The notes beneath the pieces were generated by a model. The model was given only the letters and a program-made list of their open reading frames with translations. It was not told the DNA's origin and did not search any database. A stretch of DNA of 30,867 nucleotides from CAZDCD01 sp964503885 (GTDB lineage: Bacteria; Bacteroidota; Bacteroidia; Bacteroidales; UBA10428): NCBI GenBank assembly GCA_964503885.1, contig CAZDCD010000038.1, positions 1-30,867 on the forward strand. The letters are read 5' to 3'. The position numbers and the translations under genes are program-made. Positions 7,724-15,568 of the stretch are shown here, one piece after another; position 1 is the stretch's first letter, and each line of letters opens with the position of its first letter.

Positions 7724-8875
7724 ATGGAGACAAAGTCCATTTATTTCACTTCAGGCCACATAGGGAAATCCGTTTTATTGTTTCTTCCTATGGGGTTTTT
7801 AATTTTTTCCGGAATAACACAATTTAATCTGCATTTTGAAAGCATATCGAATATAATAGCTCCTTCCATTGCAATTTTATTTTTAAGTTATTTGTTTTTC
7901 ATGATGCTATATACCGGTAAAACAGACATATACCGTGCCATCGGCTTTATTGTTTTTGCCTTATTATTTTCCTTCACTTTTATTGTGAATCTTTACGATA
8001 TACGAGGCTCAAATCAATATACCAGCGAAACAATATTATCATGTAGTGTACCTATGTGCCATATTCCTTCAACAATGTTTATTATACCTGCAGCCCTCAC
8101 AAAAACTATTATATTTCCGACCAACATTAATGGAGTTGCTTTCATGTTTGTAATTGTGATAGGAATAAGCATTGCGCTGGGGCGCTCATTTTGCAGTTGG
8201 GGATGTTTTTACGGCGGTTGGGATGAGGGAGCCTCACGCATTTTACAAAAACCCATCATTAAAAAAGTTAATTCTGTTTTCAGGTGGACATCATTTGCGG
8301 TATTTTTGATTATTGCGCTCTGGTCGGCAGCCACCTTATCGCCAACATACTGCTGGTGGCTCTGCCCGTTCAAAGCAGTTACCGAATACGAAGCCATAAG
8401 CTCTTTTGATACAGTAATGAAAACAATTGTATTTGTTTCGATTTTTATTGGGCTGGTCATTGTTTTACCCATACTAACAAAGAAACGAATGTTTTGCGCT
8501 ACATTTTGCCCAATGGGAGCATTTTCATCAATCACCAATAAAATCAATATTTTTGATGTTCGCATTGATAAAGAAAAATGCAGTAAATGTGGAATATGCG
8601 TTAAAACTTGTCCAACGCTTTCCATGGACCAAACAAGCATTGAAAAGGGATATCCTTCTATCACATGCACTAAATGCGGTAAATGCGTCGATTCCTGCAA
8701 TAAACAAGCTATTCATTACCATATAAAGGGGACCCCGGCAGGTAAAAATATAAGCTTATCGCGCTATTTGTTTTTGTATCCGGCATTTATAATTCTCATT
8801 GTTATTTCCGGCGGCATTATACAACAAGGTATTGCTTTAATAATTAAACTTTTTACTACGGGAAGTTTGTTTTAA
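7724..8875 (+). CDS. NapH/NosR-like membrane polyferredoxin
   Basis: A 383-residue membrane iron-sulfur protein. Membrane helices cover about residues 18-100, 135-155, 185-205, 230-250 and 350-375. Three CxxxC motifs characteristic of the NapH/NosR/MauN family appear at C157/C161 (CSWGC), C210/C214 (CWWLCP) and C258/C262 (CATFCP), followed by two 4Fe-4S ferredoxin motifs at C286-C296 (CSKCGICVKTCP) and C315-C325 (CTKCGKCVDSC). Relatives pass electrons from the quinone pool or cytoplasm toward periplasmic reductases. No napA, nosZ or other named terminal reductase is near, so the electron acceptor is unknown. Neighbours are the DsbD-like protein before it and a small membrane-anchored protein after it. 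Confidence 0.85.
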   Translation: METKSIYFTSGHIGKSVLLFLPMGFLIFSGITQFNLHFESISNIIAPSIAILFLSYLFFMMLYTGKTDIYRAIGFIVFALLFSFTFIVNLYDIRGSNQYTSETILSCSVPMCHIPSTMFIIPAALTKTIIFPTNINGVAFMFVIVIGISIALGRSFCSWGCFYGGWDEGASRILQKPIIKKVNSVFRWTSFAVFLIIALWSAATLSPTYCWWLCPFKAVTEYEAISSFDTVMKTIVFVSIFIGLVIVLPILTKKRMFCATFCPMGAFSSITNKINIFDVRIDKEKCSKCGICVKTCPTLSMDQTSIEKGYPSITCTKCGKCVDSCNKQAIHYHIKGTPAGKNISLSRYLFLYPAFIILIVISGGIIQQGIALIIKLFTTGSLF

Positions 8876-8911
8876 TTTCATAATATCTGAAATAATTAAT
8901 TATAAAATACA

Positions 8912-9376
8912 ATGAAAAGAACAACCGGTATTTTAGCCATTATCTGGGCATTTTGTTGTACTATCCTTGTCCTGATCGTTATAATAAAAATGCCACAATT
9001 CGCCCAGGCAGCATCAAAATTACCTTTTATGAGAATAAATCCATTGTTTACCGGAGGCGATTTGAATTACTCCATTGAAAAAGACAGTTTAATAATTGAA
9101 ATCAACAAGCCCGTTTTTGAAGCTTTAATTGGCGAGAGTAAAGAAGGTTTTGTGCAAATTACTTTTTCGGGTAACAAAAATTTACCGCAACTTATTGAAC
9201 AGGAAATTGACTATAACAACGATGCAAAAGAAGATTTTAAATTAAAAATAAACGTACCGGAAAATATAACCGAATTTTCATCGCTCAATCCAATTGCTCA
9301 ATCGCTTATTGTTTCATCCAAAGTAAAAAATGATTGGATTGTTCGAATTAAAGTTTTAAATAAGAATATTAAATAA
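8912..9376 (+). CDS. Small membrane-anchored protein of unknown function
   Basis: A 154-residue protein with one N-terminal hydrophobic helix (about residues 7-30, ILAIIWAFCCTILVLIVIIK) and a soluble, probably periplasmic, beta-rich domain of about 120 residues. No metal-binding motif is visible in the soluble part and the only cysteines are in the helix. It follows the polyferredoxin by 36 bases and precedes the hydrolase by 12, so it belongs to the same operon. A role as an assembly or docking partner of the redox proteins is a guess from context. Confidence 0.7.
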   Translation: MKRTTGILAIIWAFCCTILVLIVIIKMPQFAQAASKLPFMRINPLFTGGDLNYSIEKDSLIIEINKPVFEALIGESKEGFVQITFSGNKNLPQLIEQEIDYNNDAKEDFKLKINVPENITEFSSLNPIAQSLIVSSKVKNDWIVRIKVLNKNIK

Positions 9377-9388
9377 AATGAAATTAAA

Positions 9389-10849
9389 ATGAAAAATATT
9401 TTTTTACTCTTTCTGATTATTTCGGTAAATAGTTTTGGACAAAAAGGGATTCCAGAAAATTTTAAAAAATCTTCAGTTAAAATAGAAGAAACGTATTGTG
9501 ATTTGTATAAAGGTGTAATCGAGGTTAAGATTAACCGAACAGATTCTTCTTCAGGCCACATATCGCTGCCTGTTCATATTTATAAGTCACCCTCTAAAAC
9601 ACCTGCCGAACCTATTGTATATATGACTGGCGGGCCGGGACAATCAAATTTTGACTATGTGCCAGCCAAAGCATTTCTTATGAATCATGATTTCATAATT
9701 ATTGGATACAGGGGTGTTGACGGGTCTGTTAAGCTAAAATCAAAAAAGCTAAACAGATCAATGAAAGGGCTTCATAACAAATTGTTGAGCGACGAATCTC
9801 TTGATTATTTTGGTTCTTGTATGAAAAAGTATAATGAAAAATTAGTAAAGAAAGGAATCGATCTGAGCAATTATTCAATAATAGATGTTATTGATGATTT
9901 TGAAGATGTAAGGAAATTACTGGATTATCCTAAAATTGATTTGTACAGCGCCAGTTATGGAACACGAGTAGCTTTATTATACAGCTACCGGTATCCTGAT
10001 GTTATTAAGCGGTCAGTAATGACAGGTGTAAACCCTCCCGGACATTTTTTATGGTATCCTGAAAATACAACACGTATTATTAAAAAATACGATTCAATTT
10101 ATAAAACCCAAACGGCAATAGATGAAGTATCTATTGAAGAATGTATCCGACTGGCATTTCTACAAATGCCTAAACGGTGGTCATTCTTCAGGCTGGATGC
10201 AGATAAAATTAAAGCAGTATCGTTTTTTTTGTTATTAAGTAAAAAAAGTGCAGTAATGGTATTTGATGCGTACAGGAACGCTGCTTTAAAAAGAGATTAT
10301 AGCGGTTTATACCTGATGCAGTTGGGCTATGATTATATTACACCCAAAAAAATAGGTGACATGGGTGATTGTATGAGTAAATCTGTAAGTGCCGATTTCG
10401 AACCTACAATAAATTACAGGCAATTATTCAGGCCGGACAGTACTTCGATTGGAGCGCCTATGTCTTTACTGCTCTGGGGAAGTTCTGACAGTTATTCAAT
10501 AAAAATGATAGATGAAGAATACCGGAAGCTAAGAATAAGTTATACCGAAACACTTATGATAAGCGGCAACCTTGATAATACAAATCCGGCAGAAATTGCT
10601 ACTGATGAACTTTTACCTTATTTACCAAACGGTAAACAAGTAATTCTGAAAGACATGTCGCATTGTGGTGATCTTATGTGGTTACAGCGCGGAGCATATA
10701 AACACACGGTGATGAAATATTTCGATGAAGGTATAGTGGATACCTCATTGTTTAAACACGACCCCGTTTCATTTACACCCGAAAAAAGCTTTAATAAAAT
10801 GGCTAAGGTTTATTATCCTTTAGTGTTTATAGGTAGCCTGATATATTAA
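9389..10849 (+). CDS. Exported alpha/beta hydrolase, S33 peptidase-like
   Basis: A 486-residue protein with a signal peptide (MKNIFLLFLIISVNSFGQ). The mature part is an alpha/beta-hydrolase of the tricorn-interacting/prolyl-aminopeptidase type: oxyanion loop MTGGPGQSN, then GYRGVDGS, nucleophile elbow YSASYGT with Ser189 (the usual first Gly of GxSxG is Ser), then Asp396 in GNLDNTNP and His425 in MSHCGD as the rest of the triad. It probably cleaves peptides or esters in the periplasm. It is 12 bases after the small anchored protein, suggesting shared transcription with the redox cluster, though the functional link is unclear. Its stop overlaps the stop of the convergent dehydrogenase gene in a TTAA (10846-10849), so no terminator separates the two operons. 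Confidence 0.8.
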   Translation: MKNIFLLFLIISVNSFGQKGIPENFKKSSVKIEETYCDLYKGVIEVKINRTDSSSGHISLPVHIYKSPSKTPAEPIVYMTGGPGQSNFDYVPAKAFLMNHDFIIIGYRGVDGSVKLKSKKLNRSMKGLHNKLLSDESLDYFGSCMKKYNEKLVKKGIDLSNYSIIDVIDDFEDVRKLLDYPKIDLYSASYGTRVALLYSYRYPDVIKRSVMTGVNPPGHFLWYPENTTRIIKKYDSIYKTQTAIDEVSIEECIRLAFLQMPKRWSFFRLDADKIKAVSFFLLLSKKSAVMVFDAYRNAALKRDYSGLYLMQLGYDYITPKKIGDMGDCMSKSVSADFEPTINYRQLFRPDSTSIGAPMSLLLWGSSDSYSIKMIDEEYRKLRISYTETLMISGNLDNTNPAEIATDELLPYLPNGKQVILKDMSHCGDLMWLQRGAYKHTVMKYFDEGIVDTSLFKHDPVSFTPEKSFNKMAKVYYPLVFIGSLIY

Positions 10850-12123
10850 ATAATAGCTCGCGCATGATGCAACAAATATGCCTCCGCTTCTGTATTCCAA
10901 AGGCCCTTGTTCTCGGCTGTAATTCCGGCAAGGTGTTTAAACAGCGGATCTGTTCTGCCCCGGATTTCGAAATCTGCTATCGCTGTGAGGGGAAGTGAAA
11001 TGTTGGTATAGATCAATTTCTTCCCACCCGGAATTTCGGGAAGATGCCTGGTGGCTTCAATAACTGCATCCAATCCGCCTATATGGGTAACCAGGCCTGC
11101 CGGATCAAGACCTTCCGAGAGCATCACCAGGGCTTCTTCGATATCGCTGCTGTTGCCTCCGCTGGTCCCTGCAATATGAGTATAATTGTAATGAACATTA
11201 TAAAAATTAAGCTCAGCCCTGAAATTGGGATTATCAGGACCCGCAAAAAAATTAAGGCACCCATCAAAATCAAGGATGGCATCGGCCTGTTCAACTACTT
11301 TATTAACCGGGGCAAATACAAAAACATCCTGATACGCCTTACTACCAGTTAAAGCTAGTATTTCCCTGACCGGATCCTTCAGGGCATACGTGTTAAGATA
11401 ATGAAGTTCAATTCCTTTTTTAGCTGCATCTGCAGGTGAAAACAGCAGGGTAGCCTTATCCAGTCTTGACTGATCAATGTCCGTCACTACAAGAAGTTTC
11501 GGTTTCCTGTCTTTTCGGTTGATCACATAATTTATTGCAGCGAGTCCCATAGGTCCCGCACCTGCCAGCAAAGCCATATTGCCCCCGTCGGTTATTCCCA
11601 TCCTGTGGTCGTATGAACCGGGTTGAATATGGTAACTTGCATGCATGGCACCAATAACACACGACAGTGGCTCGGCCAGGGCTCCGGGATAGTATCCATT
11701 GCCGATATAGGGCAGCAGACATTCTCGTTCCATCACCTCGTTGGGAATAATAATACCGGTAGCATCGCCGCCGGCATAACGGTATGAATAGCCCGGGGCG
11801 CTGAGAATGCCGACCGGGCCATCGGGGTAGTTCAAAGCCGGCTGGATTGAGAACTTCATTCCCGTCTTGAATTTGTCCTGCCATTTGCTGCCGACTTCCA
11901 GGATCTCACCGCTGAATTCATGTCCGATTATTGTAGGATTGATATGTATATCCCGGGGTATCCTTTTATGCTCAGTCCCTTGCTTTACAGCTTTATAGGA
12001 CGACATGCACAGGCTGTCGCAAATTACCCGGGCGAGGATTTCGTTGTGCTGCAGCGGAGGCAGTTCAAATTCCTCAAGCCGCAGATCGTCTTTCCCGTAT
12101 ATTCTTACTGCTTTGGTTTTCAT
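10846..12123 (-). CDS. Medium-chain zinc-dependent dehydrogenase, SorE-like
   Basis: A 425-residue MDR-family dehydrogenase. The N-terminal catalytic domain shows the zinc ligand Cys39 (CDSLCMSS), the GHE motif at 67-69 and a further acidic segment ALAEPLSC; the four-cysteine structural zinc loop is absent. A Rossmann domain follows (LLAGAGPMGLAAINYV, about 185-200). It resembles the group annotated as L-sorbose-1-phosphate reductase or 2,3-butanediol/sorbitol-type dehydrogenase, and probably interconverts a polyol or sugar phosphate and its ketone with NAD(P). As last gene of the five-gene operon it may act on a rhamnose-derived 2-hydroxy carbonyl compound, which is inference. I start it at the ATG at 12123 (MKTKAVRIYGKDDLR, a typical start); a longer frame from 12144 adds seven unlikely residues. 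A gap of 184 bases separates it from the upstream aldolase gene. Confidence 0.85.
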   Translation of the reverse strand: MKTKAVRIYGKDDLRLEEFELPPLQHNEILARVICDSLCMSSYKAVKQGTEHKRIPRDIHINPTIIGHEFSGEILEVGSKWQDKFKTGMKFSIQPALNYPDGPVGILSAPGYSYRYAGGDATGIIIPNEVMERECLLPYIGNGYYPGALAEPLSCVIGAMHASYHIQPGSYDHRMGITDGGNMALLAGAGPMGLAAINYVINRKDRKPKLLVVTDIDQSRLDKATLLFSPADAAKKGIELHYLNTYALKDPVREILALTGSKAYQDVFVFAPVNKVVEQADAILDFDGCLNFFAGPDNPNFRAELNFYNVHYNYTHIAGTSGGNSSDIEEALVMLSEGLDPAGLVTHIGGLDAVIEATRHLPEIPGGKKLIYTNISLPLTAIADFEIRGRTDPLFKHLAGITAENKGLWNTEAEAYLLHHARAII

Positions 12124-12307
12124 TTTTCTATACCATAAAAACAATTAGTTGGTTACTCTTTATGCCATATCTTCATTCAATTCACTATTGAATTCTGCGG
12201 ATGGATCTTTTTACTGATTCATTGATCATCGATCTTCATTCTCCTGGAATGATCCCTTTGGTATCGGCTTCTCCTTACTGTCTCAAATAAATCAGATATA
12301 CTTAACC

Positions 12308-14275
12308 CTAGCTCAGCATCTCCTGTCCTCCCGTCACTGGAATGGCCTGACCCGTCTCATACTCCTGTTCGATCGCATAATAAATTGCTTTCATTACATC
12401 ATTTATCAGGCAGCCACGACCGGCAGGCACCTGCTTTTCGTAATGTGCTTTTATATCTCCGAGGGTTTTTGCGCCGGGCACTTTTCCGGCACGAAGATAT
12501 TGAGTAAACAACCCGGTTTCGGGATCACTCCATAGAGGGCCTTCAAAAAAATTGCCCGGGCAGATAGAATTCACTTTAATGCGGTAGGGCATTAATTCGA
12601 GGGCAAAGGACTGAGTAAGACCTATTCCGCCGAATTTTCCGCCTGCATAGGCAAAGTTTTTATTACTGCCTTTCAATCCCGACTTGGAATTGATCTGGAT
12701 GATATCGGTAAAATAATTGTTTCTGTATCCTGACTGAAGCTTCATGACTTCTGAAGCATATTTGACACAGAGAAAATAGGCGCTGTAATTAACTTTTGTC
12801 ATACTTTCAAAGGTCTCCATGGATATTTCTTCCAGGCCGCCGGCATGAAGTATCCCGGCATTGCTGATAAAGACATCGATTCCCCCGAAGTGTTTCACGG
12901 TAGATATAATGAGGTTTTTTATGGATTCCGGTTCCATTACATTCGTCTTTACAAAAACAGCTTCATTTTTCTGTGAAGATTTATGAAGGGCAAGCGCCGT
13001 TTCCTGTCCCTGTTGTTCATTCAGATCGGCAATCACTACATTGGCCCCTTCATCCATCAGGTTTTCGGCTATACCTCTGCCAATACCCCGGGCACCTCCG
13101 GTTACGATCACAATTTTATTTTCAACCTTACCTCTGCCCATAGCGGATTTTGCAACCTGGCGACGGTAGTTTTCAACTTCCCAGTTTTCGATGAACTCTA
13201 TGTCGCTCTCAGTCATGAAATGAGGCCCTCCGAAATTTTCCGATAAAAAGCTGATTTGCATGCGGTCATCTATAATGTCAAGTATGTTATCGGCAGATTT
13301 TACATCGTCTGCAAAAGCAATCACACCATAGCTCTTAATAGCGGCAACAGAAGGGAAATATCCATTCTGGCGTTCGTATTCTTTAATTTTTACCTTACAT
13401 TCTTCAATACAATTTTCCGGCAGGCTTTGTTCAATATATACCAGCCTGGATTTACCATATACTATTTGATCGGGTGTAAAGGGCAGTGAAACTGCCGAAA
13501 TACTTTTTGCATCCGAAATAAAGTGCCGGATCAATGAATGATTCCTCATTCTGGCCAGCTTAACATGGTCAGGTGAAAACAGCATCCTTAGTGCAGGCAG
13601 TATGGCAACAATACCATCGGGAACTTCCGATGGTTTTGTTACAGGCATTTGCCGGATATTTTTGCGAATAGACAGATCGATCTCGTCGTATAACCTCTTT
13701 ATTTCGTTTGTGGTATTTGCTGAAACCAATACGCCGTGGTTTTGGAGGAATATTACCTGAGGATCAGCCGGATGCATTTTTCTCCATTGCTGTAATAAAT
13801 CGTTGATCCGGGTAAACAGCGTATAACCGGGGTCGGTATAAGGAACATACAATGCAGCGTCACCAAAAAGATGTGCAAGGGTTTCTTCTGCCTTATTTGA
13901 GCAGGTGACTGCATTGATCAAGGTCGGATGGGTATGCACCACATACGGATAATTGATTATCTCATGAAGTGAGGTCTCAACGGACGGGCGCAATGTAATC
14001 CCGGAATAACAAGCATGATACAGGTCCTCTTTTACCTCGGCTTCACGTTTACCGGGCTCGGCGCTGTATTTTTTTTTATGGATTTCCTGCAACCCTTTTC
14101 TGTGCAATAGAGCAAATCCGTTTTCTGTGATATCGGATAAGCTGGTCCCGCTTGCTTTTACCCACAAATCGGTGTCGTTTTTATAGGAAGTATTGCCGCC
14201 CCCGGCAATTACATATGCCTTGTTTTGACCGTAATAGCGGGAGATTTCAATCAGATCGGACAAATACTTTTCCAT
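12308..14275 (-). CDS. rhaEW: RhaE-RhaW type aldolase/short-chain dehydrogenase fusion
   Basis: A 655-residue bifunctional protein. Residues 1 to about 375 are a class II aldolase: AGGGNTSYKN near the start, ETSLHE, the zinc histidines in VHTHP (about 113-115) and LQNHGVLV (about 180). Residues about 383-655 are a short-chain dehydrogenase: TGGARGIGRG, SNAGIL, catalytic Ser in INSKSG and YAGGK (about 542-546). Fusions of this kind are known in rhamnose operons, where they split L-rhamnulose-1-phosphate to DHAP and L-lactaldehyde and oxidise the latter to L-lactate. Nearby rhaT, rhaA and rhaB support that role and no separate rhaD is present. The start codon overlaps the PHP gene's stop in TGATG (ATG at 14275), so translation is probably coupled; a GTG one codon earlier is possible. 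Confidence 0.9.
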   Translation of the reverse strand: MEKYLSDLIEISRYYGQNKAYVIAGGGNTSYKNDTDLWVKASGTSLSDITENGFALLHRKGLQEIHKKKYSAEPGKREAEVKEDLYHACYSGITLRPSVETSLHEIINYPYVVHTHPTLINAVTCSNKAEETLAHLFGDAALYVPYTDPGYTLFTRINDLLQQWRKMHPADPQVIFLQNHGVLVSANTTNEIKRLYDEIDLSIRKNIRQMPVTKPSEVPDGIVAILPALRMLFSPDHVKLARMRNHSLIRHFISDAKSISAVSLPFTPDQIVYGKSRLVYIEQSLPENCIEECKVKIKEYERQNGYFPSVAAIKSYGVIAFADDVKSADNILDIIDDRMQISFLSENFGGPHFMTESDIEFIENWEVENYRRQVAKSAMGRGKVENKIVIVTGGARGIGRGIAENLMDEGANVVIADLNEQQGQETALALHKSSQKNEAVFVKTNVMEPESIKNLIISTVKHFGGIDVFISNAGILHAGGLEEISMETFESMTKVNYSAYFLCVKYASEVMKLQSGYRNNYFTDIIQINSKSGLKGSNKNFAYAGGKFGGIGLTQSFALELMPYRIKVNSICPGNFFEGPLWSDPETGLFTQYLRAGKVPGAKTLGDIKAHYEKQVPAGRGCLINDVMKAIYYAIEQEYETGQAIPVTGGQEMLS

Positions 14276-15513
14276 CACCTGTTGTTTTTGGATGATTTAA
14301 CATAATAATGAATAACAGCATTGCCTGTTTTTATAAACAGATCTCTCGTGTCCGTTTTTGGTGCTCCATGTCTGTCAATAAAACCTTCCTTGCCCTTAGC
14401 ATGCAGGTACTGGTGTGCAGCCACCACACAACATCCTTCATAGGATATGCACCGTATTTCGGGAGAAAGTGGTTTCTTCCCCCGTGTATAGCAGGTAAGC
14501 GGGATTAGCTCGGGCGTATTGTGTTCTGTACCAAAAAGGATCACAAAACCTTTGTTATTAAAAAAGCGGACAAACCGTTCAACATGACAGGCTTCGTTTC
14601 GTCCGGGTATCAGTTCGATACATCCGATCTTTCTTTTTTCAAGTTCCAGCCATAGTTGCCGGGGATCGTTTTCATATTCGGTAAAATTCCCGTTTTTACC
14701 ATCGAGGAGCATGGGGTAGCAAGGTATACCTCCTGCACCGATAATGATTTCGATCACTTCATCGGGATTCATAAAGGTATTGTCATTTTCCTTCACAAAG
14801 GCCTTGCCTCCGGCTTTCAGCAGATTAGTTCTGATTTCATTTTCAAGGCCATGAATTTCAGTCAGTGGTGAATTTGGCGCCGTGCCTCCGAAGAGGGAAG
14901 TAAACAATTGTATTTGTTCTGCGTCTTCAGGATATCGTTCAAAAACAGATGTCCTGATCGCCCTTGCAATATGTCTTTCCCGCACGAGTGATTTGGCAAA
15001 TTTCTTCTTCACTTCGGCATAGCTAAGGTTAATATCCGCGCCGATGCGTGCAAAACAGTCATTGACCTTATCGATCATAATACGCAACTGATCCTGGTTT
15101 TTTGCAATGATCCGGTTTATTTTTTTGTTCAACCTGTCATCAAGGCTGGACGGGTAATTCAGACCTTTCCCGCTGATATAGCAACGGCCGGGATTGTCCG
15201 GATCATTTATGCGTATACCTTCTTGCTGCTCTTTCTTTTGCAGGCTGATAAACTCTATGTTGAACAGCGGGAAAACACCTGCTTTCAGGGATTCATTATA
15301 GAATGATTCATATCCGTCAGTTACAAAAAAATCATTGATCCCAACCACGGAAATGTTTTCACTGGCAGCCATTTCAAAAATCTCTTCGATATCGTTGAAC
15401 GCACTGAACGAATAAGGTGTATGAATATGAGCATTCACCTGCAATAGTTCAATTTCAGGAAATATCCTCAACAGGGTTTTTTGCTCAGGAAATTCTTTTA
15501 ATGCGTTTTTCAT
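14275..15513 (-). CDS. PHP-domain protein, probable metal-dependent phosphoesterase
   Basis: A 412-residue protein with polymerase-and-histidinol-phosphatase motifs: NAHIHTPYS (H29, H31), VGIND (D61), a glutamate near 87 in FNIEF, and GTEHNTPE toward the C-terminus. These are the usual metal-binding sites of the PHP fold. A long insertion of helical character (about 100-270, containing KKINRIIAKNQDQLR) separates the early and late motifs. PHP proteins hydrolyse phosphoesters, including sugar or nucleotide phosphates; the substrate here is unknown. It sits between the fused E1 and the aldolase fusion, overlaps the latter by one base and so is clearly part of the same pathway. A sugar-phosphate phosphatase that relieves phosphorylated intermediates is one reading. 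Confidence 0.8.
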   Translation of the reverse strand: MKNALKEFPEQKTLLRIFPEIELLQVNAHIHTPYSFSAFNDIEEIFEMAASENISVVGINDFFVTDGYESFYNESLKAGVFPLFNIEFISLQKKEQQEGIRINDPDNPGRCYISGKGLNYPSSLDDRLNKKINRIIAKNQDQLRIMIDKVNDCFARIGADINLSYAEVKKKFAKSLVRERHIARAIRTSVFERYPEDAEQIQLFTSLFGGTAPNSPLTEIHGLENEIRTNLLKAGGKAFVKENDNTFMNPDEVIEIIIGAGGIPCYPMLLDGKNGNFTEYENDPRQLWLELEKRKIGCIELIPGRNEACHVERFVRFFNNKGFVILFGTEHNTPELIPLTCYTRGKKPLSPEIRCISYEGCCVVAAHQYLHAKGKEGFIDRHGAPKTDTRDLFIKTGNAVIHYYVKSSKNNR

Positions 15514-15568
15514 GGTCCTGATGGTTACGGACCAGACAGCTTCGGAAACCTGTCAGGTCAGTATGAAT

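Noticed and set aside
8209..8700. 163-codon frame on the minus strand inside the polyferredoxin gene
   Set aside because: Its repeated HLPH-like pattern is the antisense of the cysteine-rich ferredoxin motifs; the + strand gene is unmistakable.
11474..11884. 136-codon second minus-strand frame inside the zinc dehydrogenase
   Set aside because: It overlaps the well-supported dehydrogenase in another frame, is Arg/Cys-rich and has no recognisable fold; there is no sign of a frameshift in the real gene.
12124..12307. Small inverted repeat (TTCAAT...ATTGAA) in the gap before the zinc dehydrogenase
   Set aside because: A 6-bp stem in AT-rich DNA is expected by chance and no promoter boxes with acceptable spacing were seen, so the gap is left as featureless.
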